From positions 346,508 through 410,507 of the forward strand of contig NZ_KE384307.1 in assembly GCF_000425125.1 (NCBI RefSeq): a DNA stretch of 64,000 nucleotides. The letters are read 5' to 3'. Source of the DNA: Paenibacillus taiwanensis DSM 18679 (GTDB taxonomy: Bacteria > Bacillota > Bacilli > Paenibacillales > Paenibacillaceae). Below, piece by piece: positions 17,615 to 27,121 of this stretch. How positions within the stretch are numbered: the stretch's first letter is position 1; every line of letters starts with the position of its first letter. The translations under genes and the position numbers were made by a program. The notes below the pieces were generated by a model. It searched no databases. It had not been told where the DNA came from and saw nothing but the letters and a program-made list of their open reading frames with translations.

Positions 17615-18008
17615 ATGCTCGGGGATAAATAAGGATGTAGGGGGAGATTCGTGTATTCATGCTAATCGGTGACGTTCTCATTTTAAGAAAAATAGATTAC
17701 GACAATATAGTACGACAAGTTCGAGGCATAGTGCCAGAGCTAAATGCTTGCTCACACAACAAATGATGTCGCTAAAAGCTTTAAATTTAAGCATTAAGAA
17801 AGGAGGTGATGTATAATATGTGCATATAAAGGCTGCATAAATGTATAAAATGAGGGTGGTTACATTGTAATATCGTACCAGTATGTGGATAATTATTTGT
17901 AGATCATGAATGGACTTGAATGTAAATGCATCTATATTAACGGCAAACTGTTTTGAATATTGATAAAAATTATGCGGGAAATGAAATTGAATTTTTGTAA
18001 ATAGAGTC

Positions 18009-18037
18009 TTTACATTCGTCATGGAACACGATACAAT
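18009..18037 (+). promoter_or_regulatory. Promoter of the second tRNA-Leu
   Basis: TTTACA (18009-18014), 17-base spacer and TACAAT (18032-18037), 30 bases before the tRNA. Confidence 0.7.
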
Positions 18038-18067
18038 AGCAATTGTCCCTTTAAAAAGGTAAAACAT

Positions 18068-18153
18068 GCGGTAGTGGTGGAATGGCAGACACGCTATCTT
18101 GAGGGGGTAGTGGGCGTACGCCCGTGGAGGTTCGAGTCCTCTCTACCGCACCA
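18068..18153 (+). tRNA. tRNA-Leu (GAG), copy 2
   Basis: Identical to the gene at 14120-14205 over 86 bases including CCA, but with its own promoter and a different terminator. Flanks differ outside the tRNA. Confidence 0.96.
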
Positions 18154-18192
18154 TCATTTTTTTATAAATAATGTAGGTTATAAATTCAAACT

Positions 18193-18241
18193 AAAGACCG
18201 ATATTTACCAAGTTTATTTTTGGTGAATGTTGGTCTTTTTT
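18193..18241 (+). terminator. Terminator of tRNA-Leu copy 2
   Basis: AAAGACC (18193-18199) pairs with GGTCTTT (18232-18238), with inner pairing TTTACC/GGTGAA, then T. Confidence 0.75.
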
Positions 18242-18415
18242 GCTGCTTGATGAATAGAGGGTTTAAAATGAATAAGGATTTATACAAGTGAAGAGTTAAT
18301 GGACAGTTGATTTACCTCCTTTAATCTTCTAATTTAGGTAAACTAATGAAACTGATTCATAAGCCCGATAATAATATATAGGTAGACAAAATATATTATT
18401 AGGGAGATAGAGAGA

Positions 18416-19090
18416 ATGAAGAAAAAGTCCTATTTATGTATCATTGTTAGTATTTGCGTAATGTTTCTTGTTTCAGCCTGCACAAGCAACGAAGAAAAGG
18501 TCGCAGCTATTAAGAGTGAGGTTGATGCATTAGAGGAGAAAGGGCAATATAAAGAGGCTATCATTAAATTTGAAGAAATATTAAAAATTTCTGATGAGGA
18601 TTCATATAAGAGGGAGCTTACTAAAAAGAAAAAACAATTAGAAGACGACCAAAAACTTATTAACAAATTATCGGAATATCGAAAACTTCTTTTGTCCATA
18701 CAACGTGATAAATTAGCTAAAACGAAAAAAGAAATTACGTATGTCGACTTGCATTATATACTAAATGATATAAAGCCGATGTATGATGAAATTAGCACGA
18801 TTAAAGCTGATAGAAACAGGGATGTAAAAATGTATGTTAAAAAGCTAGTTGATGCACAAAGTTTAACTCAATACACTATGCCTAATTTGTTTACTGAAGA
18901 ATACGCTACATCTGTTGATGCTGCTCGAAGATTAGATCTTCCTGGAATAAATATCGGTGGTGAAATAGGGTCCATGTTGGACGATATTAAAATGCTGGAT
19001 CAAATGTCCAAAGATTTGCATATATCAGCGGTGGATCAATACGTAGAGGATATATTAGATGTCCCTGTACCTAACTCGCTTAATATCTAG
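18416..19090 (+). CDS. Hypothetical lipoprotein
   Basis: A type II signal peptide with lipobox LVSAC (cysteine at residue 22) predicts a lipid-anchored extracellular protein. The mature part begins with a helical, Lys/Glu-rich repeat-like region (EKVAAIKSEVDALEEKGQYKE...) resembling a TPR-type hairpin, then further charged helices. The 224-residue protein is not recognised. AGGGAGA lies ahead of ATG 18416. The gene is clearly more AT-rich than the surrounding housekeeping genes and sits next to a duplicated tRNA, which fits acquisition by transfer; that is an inference. Confidence 0.75.
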   Translation: MKKKSYLCIIVSICVMFLVSACTSNEEKVAAIKSEVDALEEKGQYKEAIIKFEEILKISDEDSYKRELTKKKKQLEDDQKLINKLSEYRKLLLSIQRDKLAKTKKEITYVDLHYILNDIKPMYDEISTIKADRNRDVKMYVKKLVDAQSLTQYTMPNLFTEEYATSVDAARRLDLPGINIGGEIGSMLDDIKMLDQMSKDLHISAVDQYVEDILDVPVPNSLNI

Positions 19091-19176
19091 GAATCAATTT
19101 AGTAATTGATAATAGTTAATATTATTGCTTTACCCTAAGCCGAATATTACAAGTTGGAATCTTTTAATATGTAAAA

Positions 19177-19205
19177 AACCTTACTTTAATGGTAAGGTTT
19201 TTTTG
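19177..19205 (+). terminator. Terminator of the lipoprotein gene
   Basis: AACCTTAC and GTAAGGTT with a 7-base loop, then a T run. The rest of the gap up to the chemoreceptor start at 19504 is AT-rich with nothing else recognised. Confidence 0.88.
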
Positions 19206-19503
19206 CGTGTGGATAAGAGAGTAAAGGAACGGTTTATTTATAGTGTTAATATCATTTTGTGTTCAGCGAACGAAAACTACAGGTCTTTATAACTATATGT
19301 TATAGTAAAAAGTGTTCATATGAAAAATATTTCACATTAAATTTGGCCTAACTATTAAGTTTGGTAGAAAAATGTCGAAATATATACTGAATATACTTTT
19401 TCATTTTTTCATTTTCATTTCATTACGGAAATATAGATTGGAGTGCGATGAGTCAAATCAACAGGAACAGTCATCAAGTCAAAACATTATAGGAGTGAAC
19501 CAA

Positions 19504-21282
19504 GTGAATAGACTGAAAAGCATGTCGTTTTTTGTGAAAAACTTATTATTAACCTCCGTAAACATCATTTTAATTGGTACGATCCTTATTACAGTCAACT
19601 ATTTAAATACGGAGTACATATTAACGGATCAACTGCACAAGCAGATTGAAACCGTGACTGACAGTTGGGTCAAAGGTCTTGATACGAAAGCTATAGCTGC
19701 TGCGATTAAAGAGAAAGATTACGACGGACCTGTACAAACCAAGCTTCGTCAGTATTTAAGTGAAGTTTCGAAGTATAACCCTAACATTGCACAGGCTTAC
19801 GTATTTGGTGTCGAGCTACAGGACGGCAACAAAACCTCTCTAGTGGCCATGCCTAACAACTTAATGGAAGATTTCAGAAAAAATAATGTATTTATCGGGG
19901 ATTTGTACGAACAACCGGGAGAAGTTGCGAAAGCACTGGGTAAGATGATGGAGTCGGGCGAGCCTACATTTACAAGCTTCTACTCCGACATGTTTGGTAC
20001 ATGGACTACGATCGCTTATCCACTTAAAGATTCAAGCGGTAAAATTTTCGCTTATTTTGCAGTTGATGCGGATGCAAGCATGGTACCAGAGGGGCTTCAT
20101 TCACTCCTTTGGAACGGATTGCTTATTTTGCTTGTTCTTTTGATTGTTGTGCTAGTTATACAGTATTACATTGTACGACTCACGTTGTCGCCGATTAAAG
20201 ATCTGATTAAAGGGATTGCAGAAGTTAGTCAGGGCAACTTCGACGTTCAGATTAATACAGGTAAAGATGACCTAGGTGTCGTAAATGAGAGATTTAACGA
20301 GATGGTGCTTAAGATTCGCGATATGATCGTAAAAGTACAACAAACGTCGATCGAAGTGACAGAATCGGCTAGAGGACTGCTGGCGATTACAGAAGAGAAC
20401 ACAGAGCGGGCTAACGTCATTACGAAAAATATGCAAGAAGTATCTCAAGGCATTCATATGCAAGAGCAGGCAACAACAGATAGTGCGCGTGCGATGGCTG
20501 AGATGGCGACTGTCATTCAAACGATCGCAAGCAGCTCTTCTACAGTATCGGATGAAGCTTATGCGATGGAGGAAAAATCGCTCAAGGGGAACGAAATTGT
20601 ACAACAAGTGGCAACACAGATGGAATTGATAACGAAGTCAGTTGACCATACGTCCAGAGTCATTAAAACATTGGAAGGCCGTTCAAACGAGATTGGCGAC
20701 ATTTTGCATATTATTACGGGCATTTCAAGCCAGACAAATCTGTTGGCGCTAAATGCGTCCATTGAGGCGGCTCGTGTAGGCGAGCATGGCAAGGGCTTTG
20801 CGGTCGTTGCAGGAGAAGTTCGTAAACTGGCCGAGCAATCGGAAAATTCTGCGAAGCAAATTGCAGAACTGATCGGCGAAATTCAATTGGAAATCGTAAA
20901 TGCGGTTAAAGCGATGGAGAAGGGTACGGAAGATGTGCAGCGGGGACTTGTAATTACCGAACAAACGGGACGCCTCTTTAATGATATTTTAAATGCGACT
21001 AAAGCGGTAACAGGTCAAATTCAAGATGTTTCTAGTGCTACGGAAGAAATATCAGCAGGTACGGAAGAACTGACGGCAACCGTACAAGAATTGTTGGCGA
21101 CAGCACAAACGACCGCTGAGAGCAGCAGCGCGATTACATCTACGGTGGAAGAACAAACGGCATCGATGTCTTCTATCCTGCATGAATCGAACCGATTAAC
21201 GAAACTGTCTGAACAGCTGGAAGATTTGATTACGATGTTCCATGTGAGCAAGGACACCAATGCAGATGAAGGTTCAAAGTAA
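19504..21282 (+). CDS. Methyl-accepting chemotaxis protein
   Basis: Transmembrane chemoreceptor that signals to CheA/CheW. I start at GTG 19504 ([13 protein letters not shown]) because AGGAG lies 8 bases upstream; the frame extends 44 codons further with no site. The 592 residues have TM1 (~9-31), an extracellular sensor of ~165 residues, TM2 (~200-224), HAMP (~225-280) and a signalling domain. The conserved hairpin tip is [18 protein letters not shown], followed by [18 protein letters not shown] (~405-445). The sensor domain looks like a Cache-type fold but this is not certain. It precedes the NRPS-like gene by 95 bases; a functional link is not evident. Confidence 0.93.
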   Translation: MNRLKSMSFFVKNLLLTSVNIILIGTILITVNYLNTEYILTDQLHKQIETVTDSWVKGLDTKAIAAAIKEKDYDGPVQTKLRQYLSEVSKYNPNIAQAYVFGVELQDGNKTSLVAMPNNLMEDFRKNNVFIGDLYEQPGEVAKALGKMMESGEPTFTSFYSDMFGTWTTIAYPLKDSSGKIFAYFAVDADASMVPEGLHSLLWNGLLILLVLLIVVLVIQYYIVRLTLSPIKDLIKGIAEVSQGNFDVQINTGKDDLGVVNERFNEMVLKIRDMIVKVQQTSIEVTESARGLLAITEENTERANVITKNMQEVSQGIHMQEQATTDSARAMAEMATVIQTIASSSSTVSDEAYAMEEKSLKGNEIVQQVATQMELITKSVDHTSRVIKTLEGRSNEIGDILHIITGISSQTNLLALNASIEAARVGEHGKGFAVVAGEVRKLAEQSENSAKQIAELIGEIQLEIVNAVKAMEKGTEDVQRGLVITEQTGRLFNDILNATKAVTGQIQDVSSATEEISAGTEELTATVQELLATAQTTAESSSAITSTVEEQTASMSSILHESNRLTKLSEQLEDLITMFHVSKDTNADEGSK

Positions 21283-21377
21283 TCTCGATTAGTCTGGATT
21301 AGCAGCATGGCATTAACTTTCAACTATAAAAAAAGAGAAGCCTATATTTAGAGATAAGGTGTTGGAGGCAAACGTAC

Positions 21378-24300
21378 ATGATCGCAACTTCTATGAAACC
21401 AAACACACTTGACAAAAGTACCATACTGCCTATGCTGCAAGTTCCTTTGGACGCGGCAAGACATCTGCGCACTTACGATTATAATGAGTTAACTTTTGAC
21501 TTTTCTGGAAAATGGAATAGCGAGCTGGCTGCTGTCATTCAAGCAGACCAGCTTCATCCTGTGTTAATGGCTGCCTATATGGTCTGGATCCACCGTATGT
21601 CGGGAGAGAAGGAGCTTATGGTGGCTACCAGCAATACCGATGGACTTATGAGTGCGGTATTTGCCTCGTTGGAAGGTGGGCAGACGTTCCAGACATTAAC
21701 GGACTCCATTCAAGCTCAGTTGGCTAGCAGTCCGCTGCTGCATGAAGCTGTAGGCACAGATACGGTGTTCCAAGTCAATGCGAAATCAAGCCGTGACGTG
21801 AAGCCGATTATGGCATGGAGCGTTCATACGGATAAACAGCAGTTCCGGCTGCTCATTCAGTATGACCAGTCTCTTTTGCAGCGTGTAACGGTTGAACGAT
21901 ACGTTGTTTATTTCAGTAAGGTGCTTGATGCGGTATTTCATGACCCGAATGTACGTATTGGCGACTTTGATATACTAACTGAAAATGATCGCAAAGTGTA
22001 CGGGCAGTTAAATGATACCCGCGCCGATTATCCCGAGGAGCAGACTATTCACGGCATGTTTGAAGCTGCGGTAAGCCGGTTTGCAGCACGTACAGCTATT
22101 TCGTCGCTCGAAGCAAGTTATTCTTATGCGGAGTTGAATGCTCGTGCTAATCAGGTCGCTCACATGCTGCTTGCTAAAGGATTAAGCAAAGGAGACTTTG
22201 TGACGATCTATATGGATCGGAGTCTCGACACCGTTATTAGCTTGCTAGGGATTATGAAGGCTGGTGGTGCTTATGTTCCGGTTGACCCTGAGCATCCAGA
22301 GGAGCGTAATCAATATATCGTAGAGGACACGAAGTCTGCCTTTATTGTTACGAAACGACAATATACGGACAAGGCAGCACATTTATCATCTACCATTTCG
22401 ACGGTAAAAGAACTCGTCCATATCGATGCTGACCTGAGTGTGTATTCAACCGTTGATCCGGCAGTGGACGTTCAGCCTGATGATCTCGCCTACATCATCT
22501 ACACGTCAGGCTCGACGGGCAAGCCTAAAGGTGCACTTATATCGCATAAAGGTGTCGTTAACCTGGGATTTGTCGTTCAGCAGGATTGCCAAATAAACGA
22601 GCATGAGGTGTTGACCCAATTTGCCACCTACAGCTTTGACGCATCGGTTTGGGATACGGTAGGTGCGCTGTTCTTTGGTGCACATTTGTACTTGTTGTCG
22701 GCGGAAGAACGTGTATCTGTAGAAGAGTTTGCAGAAGCCATCGCACGGACCAATACGACGATTATTACGATACTGCCGACCGTATTTTTTAATCAATTGG
22801 CGGCACATCTGTCTGATGAAGGCTATAAGAAGCTGTCCAAAGTAAAATTAATTACGGTTGCGGGTGAAGCCCTTTATGGCGAGCAGGTCCGTGCATTCCA
22901 GCGTAAGTTCGGCGAGCAGATCGAGATTGTAAACGTCTATGGACCAACAGAGTGTACTGTTTGCACCACGACACATAAAGTGAGTGAACTCGTACCGGAA
23001 TCTTTAAGTAACATTCCGATCGGGAAGCCGATCAGCAATTATAAAGTGTATATTGTGAACGAAAACGATCAGCTTTGTCCTGTTAATGTACCTGGTGAAA
23101 TATATATTTCAACGGTTGGACTTGCCAAAGGATATTTAAATCAGCCTGAGCGCACGGAGCAGTCATTTGTTTCCAGTCCGTTTGATGCAAATGAGCTCGT
23201 GTACAAATCAGGTGATATTGCACGTTTGTTGGCGGATGGAACGATTGAATATGTGACCCGTAAAGATTCGCAAATTAAAATTCGTGGACATCGGATCGAG
23301 ATTGGGGAAATTGAGGATAAGTTGGCTCAATATCCAAATGTTCAGGACGTAGCTATTATTGCCAAGAAGGACGATGAGGATCAAAATGTTCTTGCTGCGT
23401 TCTTTACGACCAAGGATCAATCACAAGTATCGATTGCAGATGTACGCGTGTTCTTGGGAGAAAAGCTGCCTTCCTATTTTGTGCCAAAATATATGACGCA
23501 ATTAGAGGCAATGCCAATTTCGCCTACTGGAAAAATTGACCGCAAGGGACTAGCGGCGCTTGAGATCGAGCAGCAGCAGCTAGCAGAGCGTGTATACGTA
23601 GCGCCACAAAATGAAACGCAGCGTCAAATTGCGGAAGCATGGGAGCAAGTGCTGCATGTGAAGCCGATTGGCATCCATGACAACTTTTTTGAGATAGGCG
23701 GAGACTCTTTGCGTGTAATTCACGTTCTGGCCCTGCTCAAGCCGCATTTTCCGAATTTGCGAATTAATGATTTCTTCCAATATAAGCAGCTAATTGAATT
23801 GGCAGAGCGTGTGCAGGCCCTGTCGGAATTGTCCAGCGTGACGGATGAAACGCAGTCAGCGGAGTGGATCGTAACGGATTTGAATGAGCATCCGGTCCGG
23901 TTAGAAAGTTCACATGCTGCGCAGAACTTTAAGCAGCCACAGCATGTCCTGTTAACGGGAGCAACGGGATACTTGGGATCACACATCCTGTATGAACTAT
24001 TAAAACGATCAGATGCGACCGTATACTGCTTGGTGAGAGCGTCGATGTCAGGAACAAGCTTTGGACGGTTACAGGATACGATGAAGCAGTATTTTGGCGA
24101 TTCAGTAACAGCGCTTATGCAGGATCGTGTACGGGCTGTTGAAGGTGACTTGGAACGTGATCATTTAGGGTTATGTGAGGATGATCAGGTTTTACTGCGT
24201 GCGTGTGTTGATACAATCATTCATAGTGCAGCAGATGTACGCCACTTTGGCGAAGTCGAGCAATTCGCGAAAACTAATGTGGCAGGTACGAAGTTCCTGT

Positions 24301-25049
24301 TGGATATGGCGATGGCAAAGCAAGGTGTCCGATTCCATCACGTGTCAACGATGGGGATACCGGAGGACTTGGCACTGGAAGGCAAGTGGGATAAAGCGCT
24401 GCAGGAGCAGGAACTCGCAGCCGATCTTGCTGCGGAAAATGTATATACGAACAGCAAGCTAGAAGCGGAGAAGCTGTTGTTTGCCGCGGCAAAGCAAGGG
24501 GCAGCGGTTAATATTTACCGCGCCGGTAATTTAACTTGCCATTCGGAGCATGGCCGATTCCAGAAAAATATCGACAGCAACGCTTTCTATCGTATGATTA
24601 AAGCGATGCTTTTGCTTGGCAAGGCGCCACAAGCGAATTGGTATGTAGACTTTACACCGATTGATTATGCAAGCCAATCCATTGTCGCATTAGCGTTAAG
24701 ACCCGACACGAGCGGACAAGTATTCCATATTTGTAATCCACAGCAAGTTTTGTATGCTGATTTTATTGAACTTATTAATCGTTGTGGATACGATGTCGAA
24801 TTAATGAAGTTTAACGCCTACAGCAATTGGCTGTTTGACGCGGCGATTCATAAAGATACAGAAGCACTGCATCTTGCTATGGCTCAGCTAGAAGGAGACG
24901 GTGCTAAGAACTCCAACTATCGTTATGGCTGTGTGCATACCGCAGCAGCGCTTGCAGAGACAGATGTTAAATGTGCACCTGTGGACGAAGCCTTTATTCG
25001 TCGGATGATTGCACATGCTGTTGACGTTGGATATTTTCCACAAGGATAA
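21378..25049 (+). CDS. NRPS-like enzyme: partial condensation, adenylation, carrier, thioester reductase
   Basis: A 1223-residue one-module enzyme. Residues 1-~215 resemble only the C-terminal half of a condensation domain and lack HHxxxDG. The adenylation domain (~228-735) has A3 YTSGSTGKPKG (~375), A5 NVYGPTEC, A7 YKSGDIARLL and A10 PTGKIDRKGL with its lysine. The carrier domain has DNFFEIGGDSLR (~767-778) with the phosphopantetheine serine. The terminal reductase starts VLLTGATGYLGSHILYELL (~857) and has YTNSKLEAEK. The expected chemistry is activation of one amino acid and NAD(P)H release as an aldehyde or alcohol. Pocket residues read by eye as D-A-W-T-T-A-V-V-C, closest to aromatic (Phe-like) codes. 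GGAGG precedes the ATG. No phosphopantetheinyl transferase or tailoring gene is adjacent. Confidence 0.93.
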   Translation: MIATSMKPNTLDKSTILPMLQVPLDAARHLRTYDYNELTFDFSGKWNSELAAVIQADQLHPVLMAAYMVWIHRMSGEKELMVATSNTDGLMSAVFASLEGGQTFQTLTDSIQAQLASSPLLHEAVGTDTVFQVNAKSSRDVKPIMAWSVHTDKQQFRLLIQYDQSLLQRVTVERYVVYFSKVLDAVFHDPNVRIGDFDILTENDRKVYGQLNDTRADYPEEQTIHGMFEAAVSRFAARTAISSLEASYSYAELNARANQVAHMLLAKGLSKGDFVTIYMDRSLDTVISLLGIMKAGGAYVPVDPEHPEERNQYIVEDTKSAFIVTKRQYTDKAAHLSSTISTVKELVHIDADLSVYSTVDPAVDVQPDDLAYIIYTSGSTGKPKGALISHKGVVNLGFVVQQDCQINEHEVLTQFATYSFDASVWDTVGALFFGAHLYLLSAEERVSVEEFAEAIARTNTTIITILPTVFFNQLAAHLSDEGYKKLSKVKLITVAGEALYGEQVRAFQRKFGEQIEIVNVYGPTECTVCTTTHKVSELVPESLSNIPIGKPISNYKVYIVNENDQLCPVNVPGEIYISTVGLAKGYLNQPERTEQSFVSSPFDANELVYKSGDIARLLADGTIEYVTRKDSQIKIRGHRIEIGEIEDKLAQYPNVQDVAIIAKKDDEDQNVLAAFFTTKDQSQVSIADVRVFLGEKLPSYFVPKYMTQLEAMPISPTGKIDRKGLAALEIEQQQLAERVYVAPQNETQRQIAEAWEQVLHVKPIGIHDNFFEIGGDSLRVIHVLALLKPHFPNLRINDFFQYKQLIELAERVQALSELSSVTDETQSAEWIVTDLNEHPVRLESSHAAQNFKQPQHVLLTGATGYLGSHILYELLKRSDATVYCLVRASMSGTSFGRLQDTMKQYFGDSVTALMQDRVRAVEGDLERDHLGLCEDDQVLLRACVDTIIHSAADVRHFGEVEQFAKTNVAGTKFLLDMAMAKQGVRFHHVSTMGIPEDLALEGKWDKALQEQELAADLAAENVYTNSKLEAEKLLFAAAKQGAAVNIYRAGNLTCHSEHGRFQKNIDSNAFYRMIKAMLLLGKAPQANWYVDFTPIDYASQSIVALALRPDTSGQVFHICNPQQVLYADFIELINRCGYDVELMKFNAYSNWLFDAAIHKDTEALHLAMAQLEGDGAKNSNYRYGCVHTAAALAETDVKCAPVDEAFIRRMIAHAVDVGYFPQG

Positions 25050-25109
25050 TGTATCCTTTAGAACGCTGACGATGTGGTTATATTTATCCCTTATAAAATG
25101 AATTTTTGG

Positions 25110-25153
25110 AAAGCCGCCCCCTACTTGCTGCAAAAGTAGGGGGCGGCTTTCTT
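25110..25153 (+). terminator. Very strong terminator after the NRPS-like gene
   Basis: A 17-bp perfect stem (25110-25126 with 25134-25150, core GCCGCCCCCTACTT) with a 7-base loop. Confidence 0.92.
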
Positions 25154-25179
25154 AGCTGGATTATTTCCTGGCGGCAGGG

Positions 25180-25208
25180 TTGACAATAGTCAGTAAATCA
25201 TATATCTT
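25180..25208 (+). promoter_or_regulatory. Promoter of the quinone-response operon
   Basis: TTGACA (25180-25185), 17-base spacer and TATCTT (25203-25208). The -10 box is the left half-site of the operator below. The leader to the first gene would be about 320 bases; besides operators I see nothing in it. Confidence 0.65.
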
Positions 25209-25238
25209 TAATTCAAGATAAATAAAATAAAGATATAT
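25200..25238. promoter_or_regulatory. MhqR-like (MarR-family) operator cluster
   Basis: TATCTTTAATTCAAGATA (25203-25220) is a near-palindrome with the geometry I recall for the B. subtilis MhqR site (TATCTCGAATTCGAGATA). It overlaps a second, perfect 11-bp inverted repeat: ATATATCTTTA (25200-25210) and TAAAGATATAT (25228-25238). So three half-sites lie on the promoter -10. The downstream genes are those MhqR controls in B. subtilis. No mhqR gene is in the window. Confidence 0.55.
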
Positions 25239-25368
25239 CAACATTAAGTTTGTGTGCACAGATAATAAACAGATTATGCTTTATGCAAAGCCCCAGTTGT
25301 GAAATGGCGGATGATAAAGCTCAATTCTCGGATGCATACTCGTCAGGGTTTTGTACGTGTACGTTAGA

Positions 25369-25386
25369 AATCTTGATCTCAAGAAT
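25369..25386. promoter_or_regulatory. Second MhqR-like operator in the leader
   Basis: AATCTTGATCTCAAGAAT has the same 18-base geometry as the upstream site, with a perfect TCTTGA-TC-TCAAGA core. It lies about 165 bases downstream of the first and 147 bases before the first gene. It may be an auxiliary operator or mark a second promoter. Confidence 0.45.
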
Positions 25387-25532
25387 ATTGGGATAAGAAT
25401 ATGTAGTTGAGGTGCGTACAGGAACAACAGTACATGTCACTAAGACGTAGTTCACAGGCAAGAGGCTCTGGGCATTAGCATCACGTCAGGAAGTGATGAC
25501 AGAGCATGATATCACATAAGGAGTGGATGAAG

Positions 25533-26477
25533 ATGACTTTACAAACAGCAGGAATTCATCATATCACCGCATTTGCAAGAGACCCGCAAGCAAATGTAGA
25601 TTTTTACGCTGGCGTACTTGGACTTCGATTAGTAAAAAAGACGATTAACTTTGATGCCACTGAAGTATATCATCTTTATTTTGGCAATGAAGCAGGAAGC
25701 CCAGGCACAATCATTACGTTTTTCCCGTGGCCAGAGTCACGGCGAGGTCGTGTAGGCGGTGGTCAGGTTGGCATAACGTCCTATGTGATCCCACCTGGTA
25801 CGATGGATTTTTGGGAGCAGCGGCTGCACAAATTTGGTATATCTACGATGAAAGGCTCCAGATTTTCAGAGAGCTATTTACAATTCACTGACAATGAGGG
25901 GTTAAAATTAGAACTAGTGGAGCGTGAAGCAGGAGTCAATAGTGAGTGGTCTTTTGATGGAATAACGCCCGATAAAGCAATAAAGGGGTTTGGTGGGGCT
26001 GTCCTTTACAGCGTCAATCCGGACCAGACGATATCTGTGCTGGAGCAGGTGCTTGGTCTACGAAAAGTTGCTGAAGATGTGGGATATGTTCGTTATAAAG
26101 GCACAAGTGATATTGGAAATATCATTGATGTTCCAAGAGCCAGCATGGATTGGGGGAGTGGCGGAGCAGGCACGGTCCACCATATTGCGTGGCGCGCGAC
26201 AGACTATGCCGAGCACGAACAATGGCGAGACGTTGTGGAGCAGCATGGATACCAGGTCACGCCTGTTATTGATCGTCAATATTTTAATGCGATTTATTTC
26301 CGCGAAGGTGGAGGCATATTATTTGAGATCGCAACAGATCCTCCAGGCTTTGCTAAGGACGAATCTGCTGATGCGCTTGGTAAAAAGTTGATGCTGCCTG
26401 CATGGTTTGAACCCCACCGTGCTGAGATTGAAGCGAACTTACAGCCCATTACATTGCGACAATTGGAGGGGAAATGA
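25533..26477 (+). CDS. Ring-cleaving dioxygenase, MhqO/MhqE-type (VOC fold)
   Basis: Vicinal-oxygen-chelate protein of 314 residues with two VOC modules. The first starts GIHHITAFARDPQANVDFYA (~6-25); the second has GTVHHIAWRATDYAEHEQW (~219-237) and FEIATDPPGF (~269-278). The metal ligands His, His, Glu of the family are visible. MhqO-type enzymes are proposed to open hydroquinone rings during quinone stress. ATG 25533 has AAGGAG 9 bases upstream and the usual N-terminus MTLQTAGIHHITA; earlier in-frame ATGs lack a site. It is the first gene of the operon, overlapping the next by 4 bases. Confidence 0.92.
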   Translation: MTLQTAGIHHITAFARDPQANVDFYAGVLGLRLVKKTINFDATEVYHLYFGNEAGSPGTIITFFPWPESRRGRVGGGQVGITSYVIPPGTMDFWEQRLHKFGISTMKGSRFSESYLQFTDNEGLKLELVEREAGVNSEWSFDGITPDKAIKGFGGAVLYSVNPDQTISVLEQVLGLRKVAEDVGYVRYKGTSDIGNIIDVPRASMDWGSGGAGTVHHIAWRATDYAEHEQWRDVVEQHGYQVTPVIDRQYFNAIYFREGGGILFEIATDPPGFAKDESADALGKKLMLPAWFEPHRAEIEANLQPITLRQLEGK

Positions 26478-27094
26478 CCATGATGAAACACATTTTTATA
26501 AAAGGTACGGATCCTTCTGCACCAACGCTTGTGCTATTTCATGGGACTGGCGGCACTGAACGCGATCTTTTACCGCTAGCTTCTATTATTTCACCACCAT
26601 CATCGATATTAAGTTTAAGAGGAAATGTGTCAGAGAACGGCATGCCTCGTTTTTTTAAACGGCTGGCAGAAGGTGTGTTTGATGAAGAAGATCTTTTGCT
26701 GCGCACGGAGGAGGTCCATACTTTTCTTGATGAGGCAGCACTTCAATATGGGTTTGAGCGAAATAATATGATTGCAATCGGTTATTCTAATGGTGCTAAT
26801 ATCGCAGGAAGCTTGCTGTTCCATTATGATAACGCCTTAAGAGGGGCTATCCTTCACCATCCAATGGTACCGCGACGTGGTGTAGATCTGCCAGATATGA
26901 CGGGCATGCCAGTTTTTATCGGAGCAGGCAGCAACGATCCGATATGCGCTCCACACGAGACAGAGGAGCTGCGAGGTCTGCTTGAAGGCGCTGGTGCAGA
27001 AGTTAGGCTGCATTGGGAACGATTCGGTCACCAGCTTACAGCGCAGGAAGTCGATGCAGCAGCAGCTTGGTTTAAAGAGCACGTAGTCGATTAA
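26474..27094 (+). CDS. MhqD-type carboxylesterase/phospholipase (alpha/beta hydrolase)
   Basis: A 206-residue alpha/beta hydrolase. Oxyanion region LFHGTGGTERDLLPLA (~20-35), nucleophile elbow GYSNGAN (Ser ~104), catalytic Asp in GAGSNDPI (~151-158) and His in ERFGHQLT (~185). In B. subtilis mhqD lies with mhqE under MhqR control. The substrate is not known; it may process ring-cleavage products or thiol adducts. It overlaps the dioxygenase stop (ATGA), with GGAGGGG just upstream, so translation is coupled. Confidence 0.9.
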   Translation: MTMMKHIFIKGTDPSAPTLVLFHGTGGTERDLLPLASIISPPSSILSLRGNVSENGMPRFFKRLAEGVFDEEDLLLRTEEVHTFLDEAALQYGFERNNMIAIGYSNGANIAGSLLFHYDNALRGAILHHPMVPRRGVDLPDMTGMPVFIGAGSNDPICAPHETEELRGLLEGAGAEVRLHWERFGHQLTAQEVDAAAAWFKEHVVD

Positions 27095-27121
27095 AGTGGG
27101 GGCAAGCAAATGGAGGATATA

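Noticed and set aside
17678-18067. A 129-codon minus-strand frame upstream of the tRNA-Leu
   Set aside because: It lacks a good ribosome binding site, its translation is rich in Cys, Tyr and Ile as expected of AT-rich noncoding DNA, and it covers the tRNA promoter.
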